A DNA stretch of 7,368 nucleotides from Cycloclasticus sp. (GTDB taxonomy: Bacteria > Pseudomonadota > Gammaproteobacteria > Methylococcales > Cycloclasticaceae). The position numbers were made by a program, and so were the translations under genes. Below the pieces are notes generated by a model. It was not told where the DNA came from. It saw only the letters and a list, made by a program, of their open reading frames with translations, and made no database searches. Shown here piece after piece: positions 1 through 7,128 of this stretch; the first letter of the stretch is position 1; every line of letters starts with the position of its first letter. The stretch is taken from NCBI GenBank assembly GCA_016764415.1, contig JAESRY010000010.1, positions 2,749-10,116 of the forward strand, given 5' to 3'.

Positions 1-3
1 TAA

Positions 4-585
4 TTAGGTGAGAAATTGTTGTTGTAACACGGCTTTTACAGGCGCGTATGATTGACGGTATATTTCAGTGACACCCATTTCCTGAAGCAATTCCTTATGA
101 CGCGGTGTTGGATAACCCATATGCTTAAATAATTCATAACCGGGGTTTAATGTATCCAATAGGCCCATATGTTCATCCCTATAAGTTTTAGCAATGATAG
201 ATGCCGCAGATATTTCAGCTATTAACGCGTCGCCACCCTTTATACATTCGCCAGGAACATTAATATCCGGATAAAACGTGCCATCAATTTGAGCAAAATT
301 CACCTCTAAATCAAGGCCTAGAAATGCCCTTTTCATCGCCAATAAACTGGCCTGCAGAATATTAATTTCATCAATTTCCAATACTTCAGCACGCCCAATA
401 GACCAAGCTTTAGCTTTACTCTTTATTTCTAACGTTAAACTCTCTCGTTTCTTTTTTGATAGCTTCTTTGAATCCATTAATCCTACGATGGGGTTCTTAG
501 CATCCAAAACAACTGCAGCGGCAACTACTGGCCCAGCTATACAGCCGCGACCTACTTCATCAATACCCACAATAATACGGCTCAT
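4..585 (-). CDS. rnhB: Ribonuclease HII
   Basis: The product is a 193-residue cytoplasmic type 2 RNase H. This family nicks the RNA strand of RNA-DNA hybrids and cuts 5' of single ribonucleotides embedded in DNA, starting ribonucleotide excision repair. The full length is close to that of E. coli RnhB (198 aa). Near the N-terminus is the family signature GIDEVGRG with catalytic Asp9 and Glu10. The third acidic residue is Asp101 in QIDG, and the fourth is Asp119 in KGGDA, with the same 18-residue spacing as E. coli Asp108 and Asp126. EISAASIIAK (124-133) and the C-terminal HMGYPTPRH and SYAPVK segments are also typical. The start ATG overlaps the lpxB stop as ATGA, so translation is probably coupled. 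A GAG eight bases upstream is only a weak ribosome binding site. The gene ends three bases from the window edge. In E. coli dnaE follows at this place. Confidence 0.97.
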   Translation of the reverse strand: MSRIIVGIDEVGRGCIAGPVVAAAVVLDAKNPIVGLMDSKKLSKKKRESLTLEIKSKAKAWSIGRAEVLEIDEINILQASLLAMKRAFLGLDLEVNFAQIDGTFYPDINVPGECIKGGDALIAEISAASIIAKTYRDEHMGLLDTLNPGYELFKHMGYPTPRHKELLQEMGVTEIYRQSYAPVKAVLQQQFLT

Positions 586-1757
586 GTAGCCAGCTCATTA
601 TTGATAACACGCTCTACTATCTTTGCAGCTTGCACATCAGCATTGCGTGTGAGTGTCGTATTCATTTTATCAAACTCATCAACCATTGCCTGAGCGAGTG
701 TTGGCTCCGTATATAACCTCAGTAATTGCTCAGCCATTAGTTCTGCATTCATATTCTCGTGTAGCAATTCTTTTACCAGTTCTTTACCTGCAATAAGATT
801 TGGCATTGAAACAAACGCTGCTTTAAATAAGTTAAATGTTCTGAAAACCCATGTTGTTAACGGCGATAATTGATAAGCAACCACCATTGGTTTTTTCATC
901 AACATCACTTCGAGTGTTGCCGTACCAGAAGCAACTAACACCATGTTAGACGCTGAAATCATCATATTTGTTGCCATTTCCTTAACGTCAATATCCAACT
1001 GAATATCAGACTGTTGATATGTATTATTAAATTGCTCAGCCACTATTTTATCAGGCATAGGCACTAATACTTTTAAATTAGGAATAGCGTCAGCACAAAT
1101 GCTAATTGCTTTTAAAAACTCTAAACTATGCCTATTCAACTCACCAACACGACTTCCAGGCATCATTGTTATTACTGTCGTTTCGGCATCAATGCCTAAT
1201 GATTTTCTGCTTGATAGCTGATTTGGAGCGTTCTTATATTGATCTGCCAATGGATGCCCAATAAAAAATGCCGGGACAGGTGTTTCTTTAAAATATGTTT
1301 CTTCAAACGGAAAAATGCACAACAACGCATTTAATGAACCAATCAGCTTCTTTATTCTTTTTGGTCGCCAAGCCCAAACAGTGGGGCTAACATAATGAAC
1401 AGTTTTTATCCCACGTTGATGCAACTGGCGTTCTAACTTGAGGTTAAAATCAGGTGCATCAATGCCAATGAATACATCTGGATTTTCAGCAAGAATTAAT
1501 TGTTTTAAATTTTTCCTTATTCCCAATAATTCAGGCAAGTGCTTAATCACTTCAAACAAGCCGAAAACAGATAGCTTTGACATTGGATGAAACGATTCAA
1601 ACCCTTCTTGAATCATTCTTTGCCCACCAATACCCGAAAAAGTCGCATGGGGGTACAGCTGTTTAAGTTGATTAATTAAGCCCGCACCAAGTATGTCGCC
1701 TGAGTGTTCTCCAGCAACCATCATTATTTTTATCGGTGTGTTATTTGCTGTAGACAT
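582..1757 (-). CDS. lpxB: Lipid-A-disaccharide synthase
   Basis: The product is a 391-residue GT19-family glycosyltransferase (E. coli LpxB has 382). It condenses UDP-2,3-diacylglucosamine with lipid X to give the beta-1,6-linked disaccharide 1-phosphate and UDP, acting peripherally at the inner membrane. Seen in the sequence: the N-terminal VAGEHSGDILGAGLI (14-28); IGIDAPDFN, where Asp100 matches catalytic Asp98 of E. coli; YVSPTVWAWRPKR (122-134); MPGSRVGE, where Arg203 matches E. coli Arg201; VASGTATLEVML (275-286) in the nucleotide-binding C-terminal half; and PNLIAGKELVKELL near residues 319-332. All expected blocks are intact. The start ATG has only a weak GAG upstream. It lies 87 bp after lpxA, whereas in E. 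coli these two genes are closely joined. The stop overlaps the rnhB start as ATGA. Confidence 0.97.
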   Translation of the reverse strand: MSTANNTPIKIMMVAGEHSGDILGAGLINQLKQLYPHATFSGIGGQRMIQEGFESFHPMSKLSVFGLFEVIKHLPELLGIRKNLKQLILAENPDVFIGIDAPDFNLKLERQLHQRGIKTVHYVSPTVWAWRPKRIKKLIGSLNALLCIFPFEETYFKETPVPAFFIGHPLADQYKNAPNQLSSRKSLGIDAETTVITMMPGSRVGELNRHSLEFLKAISICADAIPNLKVLVPMPDKIVAEQFNNTYQQSDIQLDIDVKEMATNMMISASNMVLVASGTATLEVMLMKKPMVVAYQLSPLTTWVFRTFNLFKAAFVSMPNLIAGKELVKELLHENMNAELMAEQLLRLYTEPTLAQAMVDEFDKMNTTLTRNADVQAAKIVERVINNELAT

Positions 1758-1844
1758 AAGCTCGACAATAAAAATACAGCCATCAATTAAAAGAATAAAA
1801 TCTAATGTACGTTTCCTAAAAGGAAGCCTTATTAGCCAATATGT

Positions 1845-2615
1845 TTAACGAAGAATACTGCGGTTAGATTTTTCTAGGAAACTTATCATCGGTTTCAGCT
1901 CTGGGTATTGTTCAGCCATTTCGATGATTTTATTCGTTGCATCTGCCAGTGACATACCTGATTTATAAAGCGCTTTATATGCACGCTTAATATGCAAAAT
2001 AGCATCGGCTGAATAACCACGACGCTCAAGGCCAACTGAATTAATACCATGCGGTTTCGTAGGGCGCCCACCAACCATAACATAGGGAGGTATATCCTTC
2101 GAAATTGCGCTTCCCATAGCAGAGAAACAATGATCACCCAAATGACAGAACTGATGCACAATTGAAAAGCCACCTAATATAACGTGAGAACCAATATGAA
2201 CATGGCCACCCAATGAAGCTGCATTAGCGAGAATGACATCATTAGCAATAACACAGTCATGTGCCACATGTGTATAAGCCATAAACAAGTTATCGTTACC
2301 AATAACTGTAATATTCTTATCCTGCGTTGTACCTCTGTGAATCGTAGTAAATTCCCGAATTTGGTTATTATCACCAATTTCTAAGAACGATGCTTCGCCA
2401 GCGTACTTCTTATCCTGCGGATCTTCGCCAATAGAGGCAAACTGATAAATTCGGTTTCCCTTCCCTATCGTTGTTGTTCCATTAATAGTGACATGAGAAC
2501 CGATAATCGACCCTGAACCAATCGATACATTTGCACCGATAACACTGTATGGCCCAATTTCGACTCCTTCATCAATGGAAGCAGAAGGGTCGATAACTAC
2601 TGTGGAGTGAATCAT
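1845..2615 (-). CDS. lpxA: Acyl-ACP--UDP-N-acetylglucosamine O-acyltransferase
   Basis: The product is a 256-residue left-handed beta-helix acyltransferase that carries out the first step of lipid A synthesis. It moves a 3-hydroxyacyl chain from ACP to the 3-OH of UDP-GlcNAc in the cytoplasm. Hexapeptide repeats run from about residue 5 to 180, followed by the helical C-terminal domain with GLERRGYS and AYKALYKSG. Compared with E. coli (262 aa), one six-residue coil near the N-terminus is absent, as in other species. Catalytic His119 in THVAHDC matches E. coli His125, and Lys70 in KKYAGE matches the substrate-binding Lys76. The acyl-chain ruler position (E. coli Gly173) is Met167 here, as in Pseudomonas aeruginosa Met169, which predicts a short chain such as 3-OH-C10. 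The ATG overlaps the fabZ stop as ATGA and has an AAGGA ribosome binding site at 2625-2629, nine bases upstream. Confidence 0.98.
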   Translation of the reverse strand: MIHSTVVIDPSASIDEGVEIGPYSVIGANVSIGSGSIIGSHVTINGTTTIGKGNRIYQFASIGEDPQDKKYAGEASFLEIGDNNQIREFTTIHRGTTQDKNITVIGNDNLFMAYTHVAHDCVIANDVILANAASLGGHVHIGSHVILGGFSIVHQFCHLGDHCFSAMGSAISKDIPPYVMVGGRPTKPHGINSVGLERRGYSADAILHIKRAYKALYKSGMSLADATNKIIEMAEQYPELKPMISFLEKSNRSILR

Positions 2616-3064
2616 TTAGTTGATTCCTTAGACGCACACAAAATATCAGCCGAGACAACTAATTTACCATCAACGGTCGCTTTAGCAGAAAACGACCAAA
2701 TATTACGTTTGTCTTTTATGTAGGTTACTTCAATCATCAACTGATCCCCAGGCACTACAGAGCGTTTGAATCGAGCTTTATCAATCCCAACCAAATAATA
2801 CTCGCCAAAGTCTTCACCACGATCCGTCAATGTTTTCATGGATAAAAGACCTGTCGCTTGAGCTAATGCTTCAATAATTAAAACACCTGGAAATATGGGG
2901 TTATGAGGAAAGTGCCCTGTAAATTGCGGCTCGTTGTATGAAACATTTTTTAATGCGAGCAGCCTTTTACCTGCCTCATATTCCACAATTCGATCAATCA
3001 TCAAAAAGGGATACCTATGCGGTAAAAATTCCATCACTTTTCTTACATCTTCGTGCGGCATCAT
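2612..3064 (-). CDS. fabZ: 3-hydroxyacyl-[acyl-carrier-protein] dehydratase FabZ
   Basis: The product is a 150-residue hot-dog-fold dehydratase that converts 3-hydroxyacyl-ACP to trans-2-enoyl-ACP in fatty acid elongation in the cytosol. Seen in the sequence: [13 protein letters not shown] (13-25), and the active-site helix region [20 protein letters not shown] (50-69), with His51 and Glu65 as the catalytic pair. [17 protein letters not shown] (93-109) is also typical. Length is normal for the family. Both ends overlap neighbours by ATGA, with lpxD upstream and lpxA downstream, so the three are probably translationally coupled. The gene starts with two consecutive ATG codons. The purine-rich AGGGA in the lpxD tail is two bases from the first ATG and five from the second, so the second (a 149-residue product) may be the one used. 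FabZ competes with LpxA and LpxD for hydroxyacyl-ACP, which fits its place between them. Confidence 0.97.
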   Translation of the reverse strand: MMPHEDVRKVMEFLPHRYPFLMIDRIVEYEAGKRLLALKNVSYNEPQFTGHFPHNPIFPGVLIIEALAQATGLLSMKTLTDRGEDFGEYYLVGIDKARFKRSVVPGDQLMIEVTYIKDKRNIWSFSAKATVDGKLVVSADILCASKESTK

Positions 3065-4083
3065 TTTCCCTTTTGGGCTTTTAATAATTGGTTTATCTTC
3101 TTAGTTAATTTATCAAGCTGTTTAAACCTAACAGCACTTTTCAACCAATCACTGTTCTTCTGAAACGGTGTTCCTGATGAATACGCGCCCGCTTCTTTAA
3201 TCGAATGCGTCACCATCGTCATACCCGTTAAATATACGCCATCTGCAACGGTAATATGCCCAGCCAAACCAACACCGCCTGCAAGCGTGCAATGTTTTCC
3301 AATTTTGGTGCTTCCTGCAATACCAGCGCAACCAGCAATAGCCGTATGTTCACCAATTTCAACGTTATGCGCAATCATAACTTGGTTATCTATCTTAACC
3401 CCATTACCAATAATTGTATTTTCTAGCGCACCACAATCCACACTTGTGTTTGAGCCAATCTCCACATCATTCCCAACTACAACATGGCCTAACTGCGGAA
3501 TTTTACACCAGCCTTTTTGCCCACCATACGGAGCATAACCAAAACCATCCGAGCCTATCACCGCTCCTGGGTGAATAATGACATCATCACCTAACTGTGT
3601 TTCATCGCCTAAAAAGACATTTGCAATAAGCGTTGTGTTATTACCAACAACAACATTATTACCTATCACGCAGCCAGGGCCAATTTGAGAGCCTTTACCT
3701 AATGTTACGTTATCGCCAATAGAAACATGAGAGGCAACACTGCAATCATCAGGGATATCGCAATTTTCGCCGATCGCGGCTGACGGGTGAATACCTGATT
3801 TAAGTGTTGCTGGCTTGTGAATAATCGCTGCCGCTTTGGCATACGATAAATAAGGATTGTCTACAATTAGCGCATTAACGGGGCAACTATCAAGAAAGCT
3901 TTCTGACAGAATGACAACGCCAGCATTTGTTTTTTCTAAATCAGACGTGTATTTAGCATTATAAATAAAAGAGAGTTGATCGCCTTGTGCTGCATCCAAT
4001 GTACCGCAACTAGCAACCTTGTGATTAGGGTCGCCTTTTAACTCTGCATTAATCTGAGACGCTAACTCCTTTAATGAAATCAT
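3061..4083 (-). CDS. lpxD: UDP-3-O-(3-hydroxyacyl)glucosamine N-acyltransferase
   Basis: The product is a 340-residue enzyme (E. coli 341) that carries out the third step of lipid A synthesis, adding a hydroxyacyl chain to the 2-amino group of UDP-3-O-acylglucosamine. The N-terminal uridine-binding domain (about 1-98) contains LSFIYNAKY and [10 protein letters not shown]. The left-handed beta-helix (about 99-290) is built of hexapeptide repeats and includes GSDGFGYA (177-184) and MIAHNVEIG with catalytic His239, the same number as in E. coli. LTGMTM (285-290) keeps Met290, which aligns with the E. coli acyl-chain ruler. The C-terminal helix (about 310-340) is lysine-rich. The start ATG lies 18 bp after the skp stop and has no clear ribosome binding site (the preceding bases are pyrimidine-rich), so translation may depend on ribosomes leaving skp. 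The stop overlaps the fabZ start as ATGA. Confidence 0.98.
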   Translation of the reverse strand: MISLKELASQINAELKGDPNHKVASCGTLDAAQGDQLSFIYNAKYTSDLEKTNAGVVILSESFLDSCPVNALIVDNPYLSYAKAAAIIHKPATLKSGIHPSAAIGENCDIPDDCSVASHVSIGDNVTLGKGSQIGPGCVIGNNVVVGNNTTLIANVFLGDETQLGDDVIIHPGAVIGSDGFGYAPYGGQKGWCKIPQLGHVVVGNDVEIGSNTSVDCGALENTIIGNGVKIDNQVMIAHNVEIGEHTAIAGCAGIAGSTKIGKHCTLAGGVGLAGHITVADGVYLTGMTMVTHSIKEAGAYSSGTPFQKNSDWLKSAVRFKQLDKLTKKINQLLKAQKGK

Positions 4084-4101
4084 CAGAGGAAGTTTAAAAC
4101 G

Positions 4102-4611
4102 CTACTTAATTGCTGCTAGTCTTTGTTTAACTTTGTTTGTAATATCTACAGCGTCACTTGCAAATACAACGCCATCATGAAGAACAAGGTCATATTTTTC
4201 AGCTTCAGAAAAACCTTTGATTGCTTCAAACACTAACCGTTGTAACTTAGCTAATTCTTCATTACGACGTAGATTAAAGTCTTCTCTAAACTCTTCTTGG
4301 TCACGTTTAAGCGCACGCTTTTTCTCAAGAACATCGCGCTGGAGTCGACGTGCTTCGGCTTGGCTCATCAACTTTGCATCTCGGGCCATTTTTTCATCTA
4401 GCTTTTTAATTTCTTTTTGGCTAGCAATCAGTCGTTTATTTCTAGGTGAAAACTCTTTTTCTAACGCTATTTTCGCTGATTCTGCTTGTGGTGCCTTTTC
4501 TAAAATAATAGCAACATTAACAAAACCAATTTTAATTTCAGCTGCATGAGCAGCGCCAGCCAAAGCCAACATCAACACACTTGCCATTACAATATTACTT
4601 AAAAATTTCAA
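4102..4611 (-). CDS. skp: Periplasmic OMP chaperone Skp/OmpH, TTG start
   Basis: The product is a 169-residue OmpH-family protein (E. coli Skp has 161). Skp trimers hold unfolded outer-membrane proteins in the periplasm and deliver them towards the BAM complex. From the chosen start, residues 1-23 form a signal peptide: a short MKF head, a hydrophobic core and the cleavage site AHA|AE. The mature protein opens with the conserved IKIGFVNVAIIL strand. It continues into a long charged, heptad-like coiled-coil hairpin (about residues 38-125, rich in Lys, Arg, Glu and Gln) that would form the tentacles. It closes with the body segment KYDLVLHDGVVFAS and DITNKVKQRL. The TTG start is chosen because AGGAG sits seven bases before it. 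The in-frame ATG at 4632 would add seven residues but has no ribosome binding site. Upstream bamA ends 30 bp away, and lpxD follows after 18 bp. Confidence 0.93.
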   Translation of the reverse strand: MKFLSNIVMASVLMLALAGAAHAAEIKIGFVNVAIILEKAPQAESAKIALEKEFSPRNKRLIASQKEIKKLDEKMARDAKLMSQAEARRLQRDVLEKKRALKRDQEEFREDFNLRRNEELAKLQRLVFEAIKGFSEAEKYDLVLHDGVVFASDAVDITNKVKQRLAAIK

Positions 4612-4618
4612 TTTACTT

Positions 4619-4623
4619 CTCCT
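4619..4623 (-). promoter_or_regulatory. Ribosome binding site that decides the skp start
   Basis: On the minus strand the sequence reads AGGAG, then seven bases, then TTG at 4611-4609. This is the best Shine-Dalgarno match seen in the window, with near-ideal spacing. It lies downstream of the in-frame ATG at 4632, inside the longer open frame, so it argues for the TTG as the true start. Confidence 0.75.
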
Positions 4624-4641
4624 GAAAATCATTATTTTAAT

Positions 4642-6993
4642 TTATATACCAGAGCCAAATGAGAACTGGAATGATTGTAGTTCATCATCTTCATCATCAT
4701 TAAGAGGCAAGGCAAGACTAAAAGATAGTGGGCCAAACGGCGACAACCATTTAGCTGACATACCAACAGAATAACGTATTTCTCCTAAATCTATCTCGTC
4801 ATCATAGACATTACCTGCATCTAAGAATGTACTGAGTCGTACGGCATTATTATCCGTCATAAAAGGTACAGGGAAAACAAACTCAGCATTGCCTACCAAT
4901 TTGACACTGCCGCCTGTGGGATCATTAAATAAATCCTTTGGACCTAATGTATTATCCGTGAAACCCCTTACTGAACCTTTACCACCGGCATAATAGTTCT
5001 CGAAGAACGGTAATTTTTCCGCATCACCATACGAATCACCATAACCAAAGTCAGCATTTAAATAGAGCGTTGTATGCGGTGTAATTGGGTAATATTGTTT
5101 TTGGTTATAGGAGAGCTTGTAAAACTCTAAATCCGAACCAGGCACAGTGATCACACCAGATAGACGTTTCGAACCACCTCGTGTTGCAAAAACAGCTCTG
5201 TTTCGCGTATCTGTACCCCATACTGCCGACATTTTTAGATTCGTATAACTCTCACCGTTATTTAAAACAAACCTTCCTGTTTGGCCCAAAGCAGCGTCTG
5301 CTTCTGATTCACTTGCCCCTCCGAGTATAAAACCCTGCTTTACAACTGCAGGATCGTAACCAAGGTCCAGTGACGTGAACTCTAAATCAAAGCCTAAACC
5401 AATCTTATCGCTTTCATTTAATGGGAAACCAAAATTAACGCCCGCATTGAAAGTTTCAGTTGAATAATTAGATGTATTGGCTTCTTCTGCGTCCGTTGTT
5501 CTGTAACTGATGTTATAACCACGGCTAACGCCATCAATTGTGTAATACGGGTTTGTATAACCCAAACTGTATATCGTATTCACAGAACTGTTATTGAAAC
5601 TGGCGCTCATTCGCTTACCCGTTCCCAAAAAGTTATTCTGACTGATACTTGCATTCAGCACTAAACCTTGGGATTGAGAGAAACCGGCACCTGCCAGAAT
5701 ATTACCTGATGATTTTTCTTTAACTGTGTACTTAATATCTACTTGGTCACTAGTGCCTGGGACAGGGAATGTTTCAACATCCACCTCATCAAAATGCCCT
5801 AAACGAGATAGCCTTGATTTTGAATGATCAACTGAACTAGTTGAAATAGGCGCCGCTTCCATTTGACGAATTTCTCTTCTTAACACTTCATCACGTGTTT
5901 TTGTATTACCTTCCATAATAATACGTCGTACATAAACGCGTTTACCAGGGTCCACGAAGAAGGTCACTTTCACTTCTGATGAGTCGGCATCAATTTCAGG
6001 AATCATATTTACATTGGCAAATGAATGTCCCTGATGACCTAATATCGTCGTAATAAACTCTGATGTTTGCGTCGCTTTCTTTCTGGAGAAAATGTCCCCG
6101 GGTTGCACTAGCACATAAGGAATTAACTTATCAGGCGTTACAATCAATTCACCGGCTAACTTAACTTCGCTAACTCTATGAACCTTACCTTCATCAATAT
6201 TAATTGTAATATAGATGCCGTTTTTATCTGGGCTAATTGAAACCTGAGTGGATTCAACTTTAAAATTGATATAACCCCTATCTTGGTAAAAGGAGTTTAG
6301 GCGTTCAAGGTCTGCCGATAGTTTTTGTTTTGAGTATTGATTGCTATTGGTATAAAAAGAAATGAGAGTCGGCCCTGTTAATTCAAACTCATCCAAAATC
6401 TCATCATCTGAATATGATTTATTTCCGACGACATTTAGCTTTTTAATACTTGCGGCAGAACCCTCTACAACACTAATTAAAATAGCTACGCGATTACGCT
6501 CAAGGTTTGTTACCGTACTTTCAACCTCGGCCGAATATTTGCCGTTATTGTAATATTGTTGTAGCAATTCGTTTTTAACTTTATCAAGCACCAATGGGTT
6601 AAATACACGACCGACTGCCATACCCACGTCTTTAAATGCTTCTAAAAGCGTTTCTGTTTCAATGTCACCGTTACCTTCCATCTCAATGCTTGTTATCGCT
6701 GGGCGCTCTTTCACGTTGATGATGATACTTCCGGCCTCTTGGCCTACATTCACATCACTGAAAAAACCCATTTGAAACAGCTCTCTAATAATGTCACTAG
6801 AACGGTCATCGTCAAACCTATCGCCCACTTTAATCGTCAGCGCATTAAAAACCGCGCCTGCTGTTATACGTTGCAAGCCATTAACTCTAATGTCTTTGAT
6901 AACGAAAGGCTCAACAGCAAAAGCTACCGTTGATCCTAAGAATGCAAAAAGCAAAGCAACAGCAAATAATGAAGTTCTAATTTTTTTAATCAC
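4642..6993 (-). CDS. bamA: Outer membrane protein assembly factor BamA, GTG start
   Basis: The product is a 783-residue Omp85-family protein, the essential core of the BAM complex that folds beta-barrel proteins into the outer membrane (E. coli BamA has 810). Residues 1-26 are a signal peptide with a KK/R head, a hydrophobic core and cleavage at AFA|VEP. Five POTRA domains follow at about 30-98, 99-178, 181-270, 272-351 and 353-427. The 16-strand barrel occupies about 430-783. The loop-6 motif VRGF is at 675-678 within GKGSVRGFTDNTLGP. An acidic run DDEDDE (766-771) precedes the last strand. The C-terminal beta-signal FQFSFGSGI ends in Ile, where an aromatic residue is usual. The GTG is chosen because the signal peptide begins there and a promoter overlaps the upstream frame. 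The longer frame from ATG 7128 (828 residues) would add 45 residues before the signal peptide. No clear ribosome binding site precedes the GTG. Confidence 0.95.
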   Translation of the reverse strand: MIKKIRTSLFAVALLFAFLGSTVAFAVEPFVIKDIRVNGLQRITAGAVFNALTIKVGDRFDDDRSSDIIRELFQMGFFSDVNVGQEAGSIIINVKERPAITSIEMEGNGDIETETLLEAFKDVGMAVGRVFNPLVLDKVKNELLQQYYNNGKYSAEVESTVTNLERNRVAILISVVEGSAASIKKLNVVGNKSYSDDEILDEFELTGPTLISFYTNSNQYSKQKLSADLERLNSFYQDRGYINFKVESTQVSISPDKNGIYITINIDEGKVHRVSEVKLAGELIVTPDKLIPYVLVQPGDIFSRKKATQTSEFITTILGHQGHSFANVNMIPEIDADSSEVKVTFFVDPGKRVYVRRIIMEGNTKTRDEVLRREIRQMEAAPISTSSVDHSKSRLSRLGHFDEVDVETFPVPGTSDQVDIKYTVKEKSSGNILAGAGFSQSQGLVLNASISQNNFLGTGKRMSASFNNSSVNTIYSLGYTNPYYTIDGVSRGYNISYRTTDAEEANTSNYSTETFNAGVNFGFPLNESDKIGLGFDLEFTSLDLGYDPAVVKQGFILGGASESEADAALGQTGRFVLNNGESYTNLKMSAVWGTDTRNRAVFATRGGSKRLSGVITVPGSDLEFYKLSYNQKQYYPITPHTTLYLNADFGYGDSYGDAEKLPFFENYYAGGKGSVRGFTDNTLGPKDLFNDPTGGSVKLVGNAEFVFPVPFMTDNNAVRLSTFLDAGNVYDDEIDLGEIRYSVGMSAKWLSPFGPLSFSLALPLNDDEDDELQSFQFSFGSGI

Positions 6994-7033
6994 AATAAAA
7001 CCAATGAGTATTCTATTTAAGTTCTGACGAGCC

Positions 7034-7062
7034 AGTATAGATAAAACAACCAACCGACTCAA
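7034..7062 (-). promoter_or_regulatory. Putative sigma70 promoter for bamA and downstream genes
   Basis: In the rseP-bamA gap the minus strand shows a -35 box TTGAGT (7062-7057; four of six consensus bases), a 17-bp spacer and a -10 box TATACT (7039-7034; five of six). The 21 bases upstream of the -35 box are almost all A or T, resembling an UP element. Transcription would start near 7027, giving a leader of about 33 bases before the bamA GTG. The promoter could drive bamA-skp-lpxD-fabZ-lpxA and possibly lpxB-rnhB independently of rseP. No convincing sigma-E promoter was found in the gap. Function is inferred from the sequence only. Confidence 0.6.
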
Positions 7063-7128
7063 TATGTATTTATGTATAACTTTCTTTGAAAAAGACGAAA
7101 CCCACATGCTAATAATTTGGCTTTGCAT

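Noticed and set aside
1719..1772. 17-codon minus-strand frame (ATG GCT GTA ...) overlapping the lpxB start, as a leader peptide
   Set aside because: It has no ribosome binding site, no run of regulatory codons and no attenuator-like hairpins. A frame this short is expected by chance.
1813..1825. Inverted repeat TTCCT-AAA-AGGAA as a terminator between lpxA and lpxB
   Set aside because: The stem is only five base pairs and A/T-containing, the next pair is mismatched, and no T-run follows directly on the transcribed strand. It does not look like an intrinsic terminator.
1895..2377. Minus-strand frames of 92 and 67 residues inside lpxA
   Set aside because: They are out-of-frame shadows of the conserved lpxA coding sequence, with no family resemblance.
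3287..3538. Plus-strand 83-residue frame opposite lpxD
   Set aside because: It is the antisense of the regular hexapeptide repeats of lpxD, which tend to leave the opposite strand open. No ribosome binding site or recognisable domain is seen.
4217..4549. Plus-strand 110-residue frame opposite skp
   Set aside because: Its Ser/Arg/Asn-rich composition is the reverse complement of the Lys/Glu/Arg-rich coiled coil of skp. There is no sign of an independent gene.
6994..7024. AGAACTT as the -35 box of a sigma-E promoter before bamA
   Set aside because: No TCTGA/TCAAA-like -10 box lies 15-17 bases downstream, and the predicted transcription start would fall at or inside the start codon.
6362..7027. 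Plus-strand frames of 63-78 residues opposite the bamA 5' region
   Set aside because: They are short, lack ribosome binding sites, and lie opposite well-conserved POTRA and signal peptide coding sequence.
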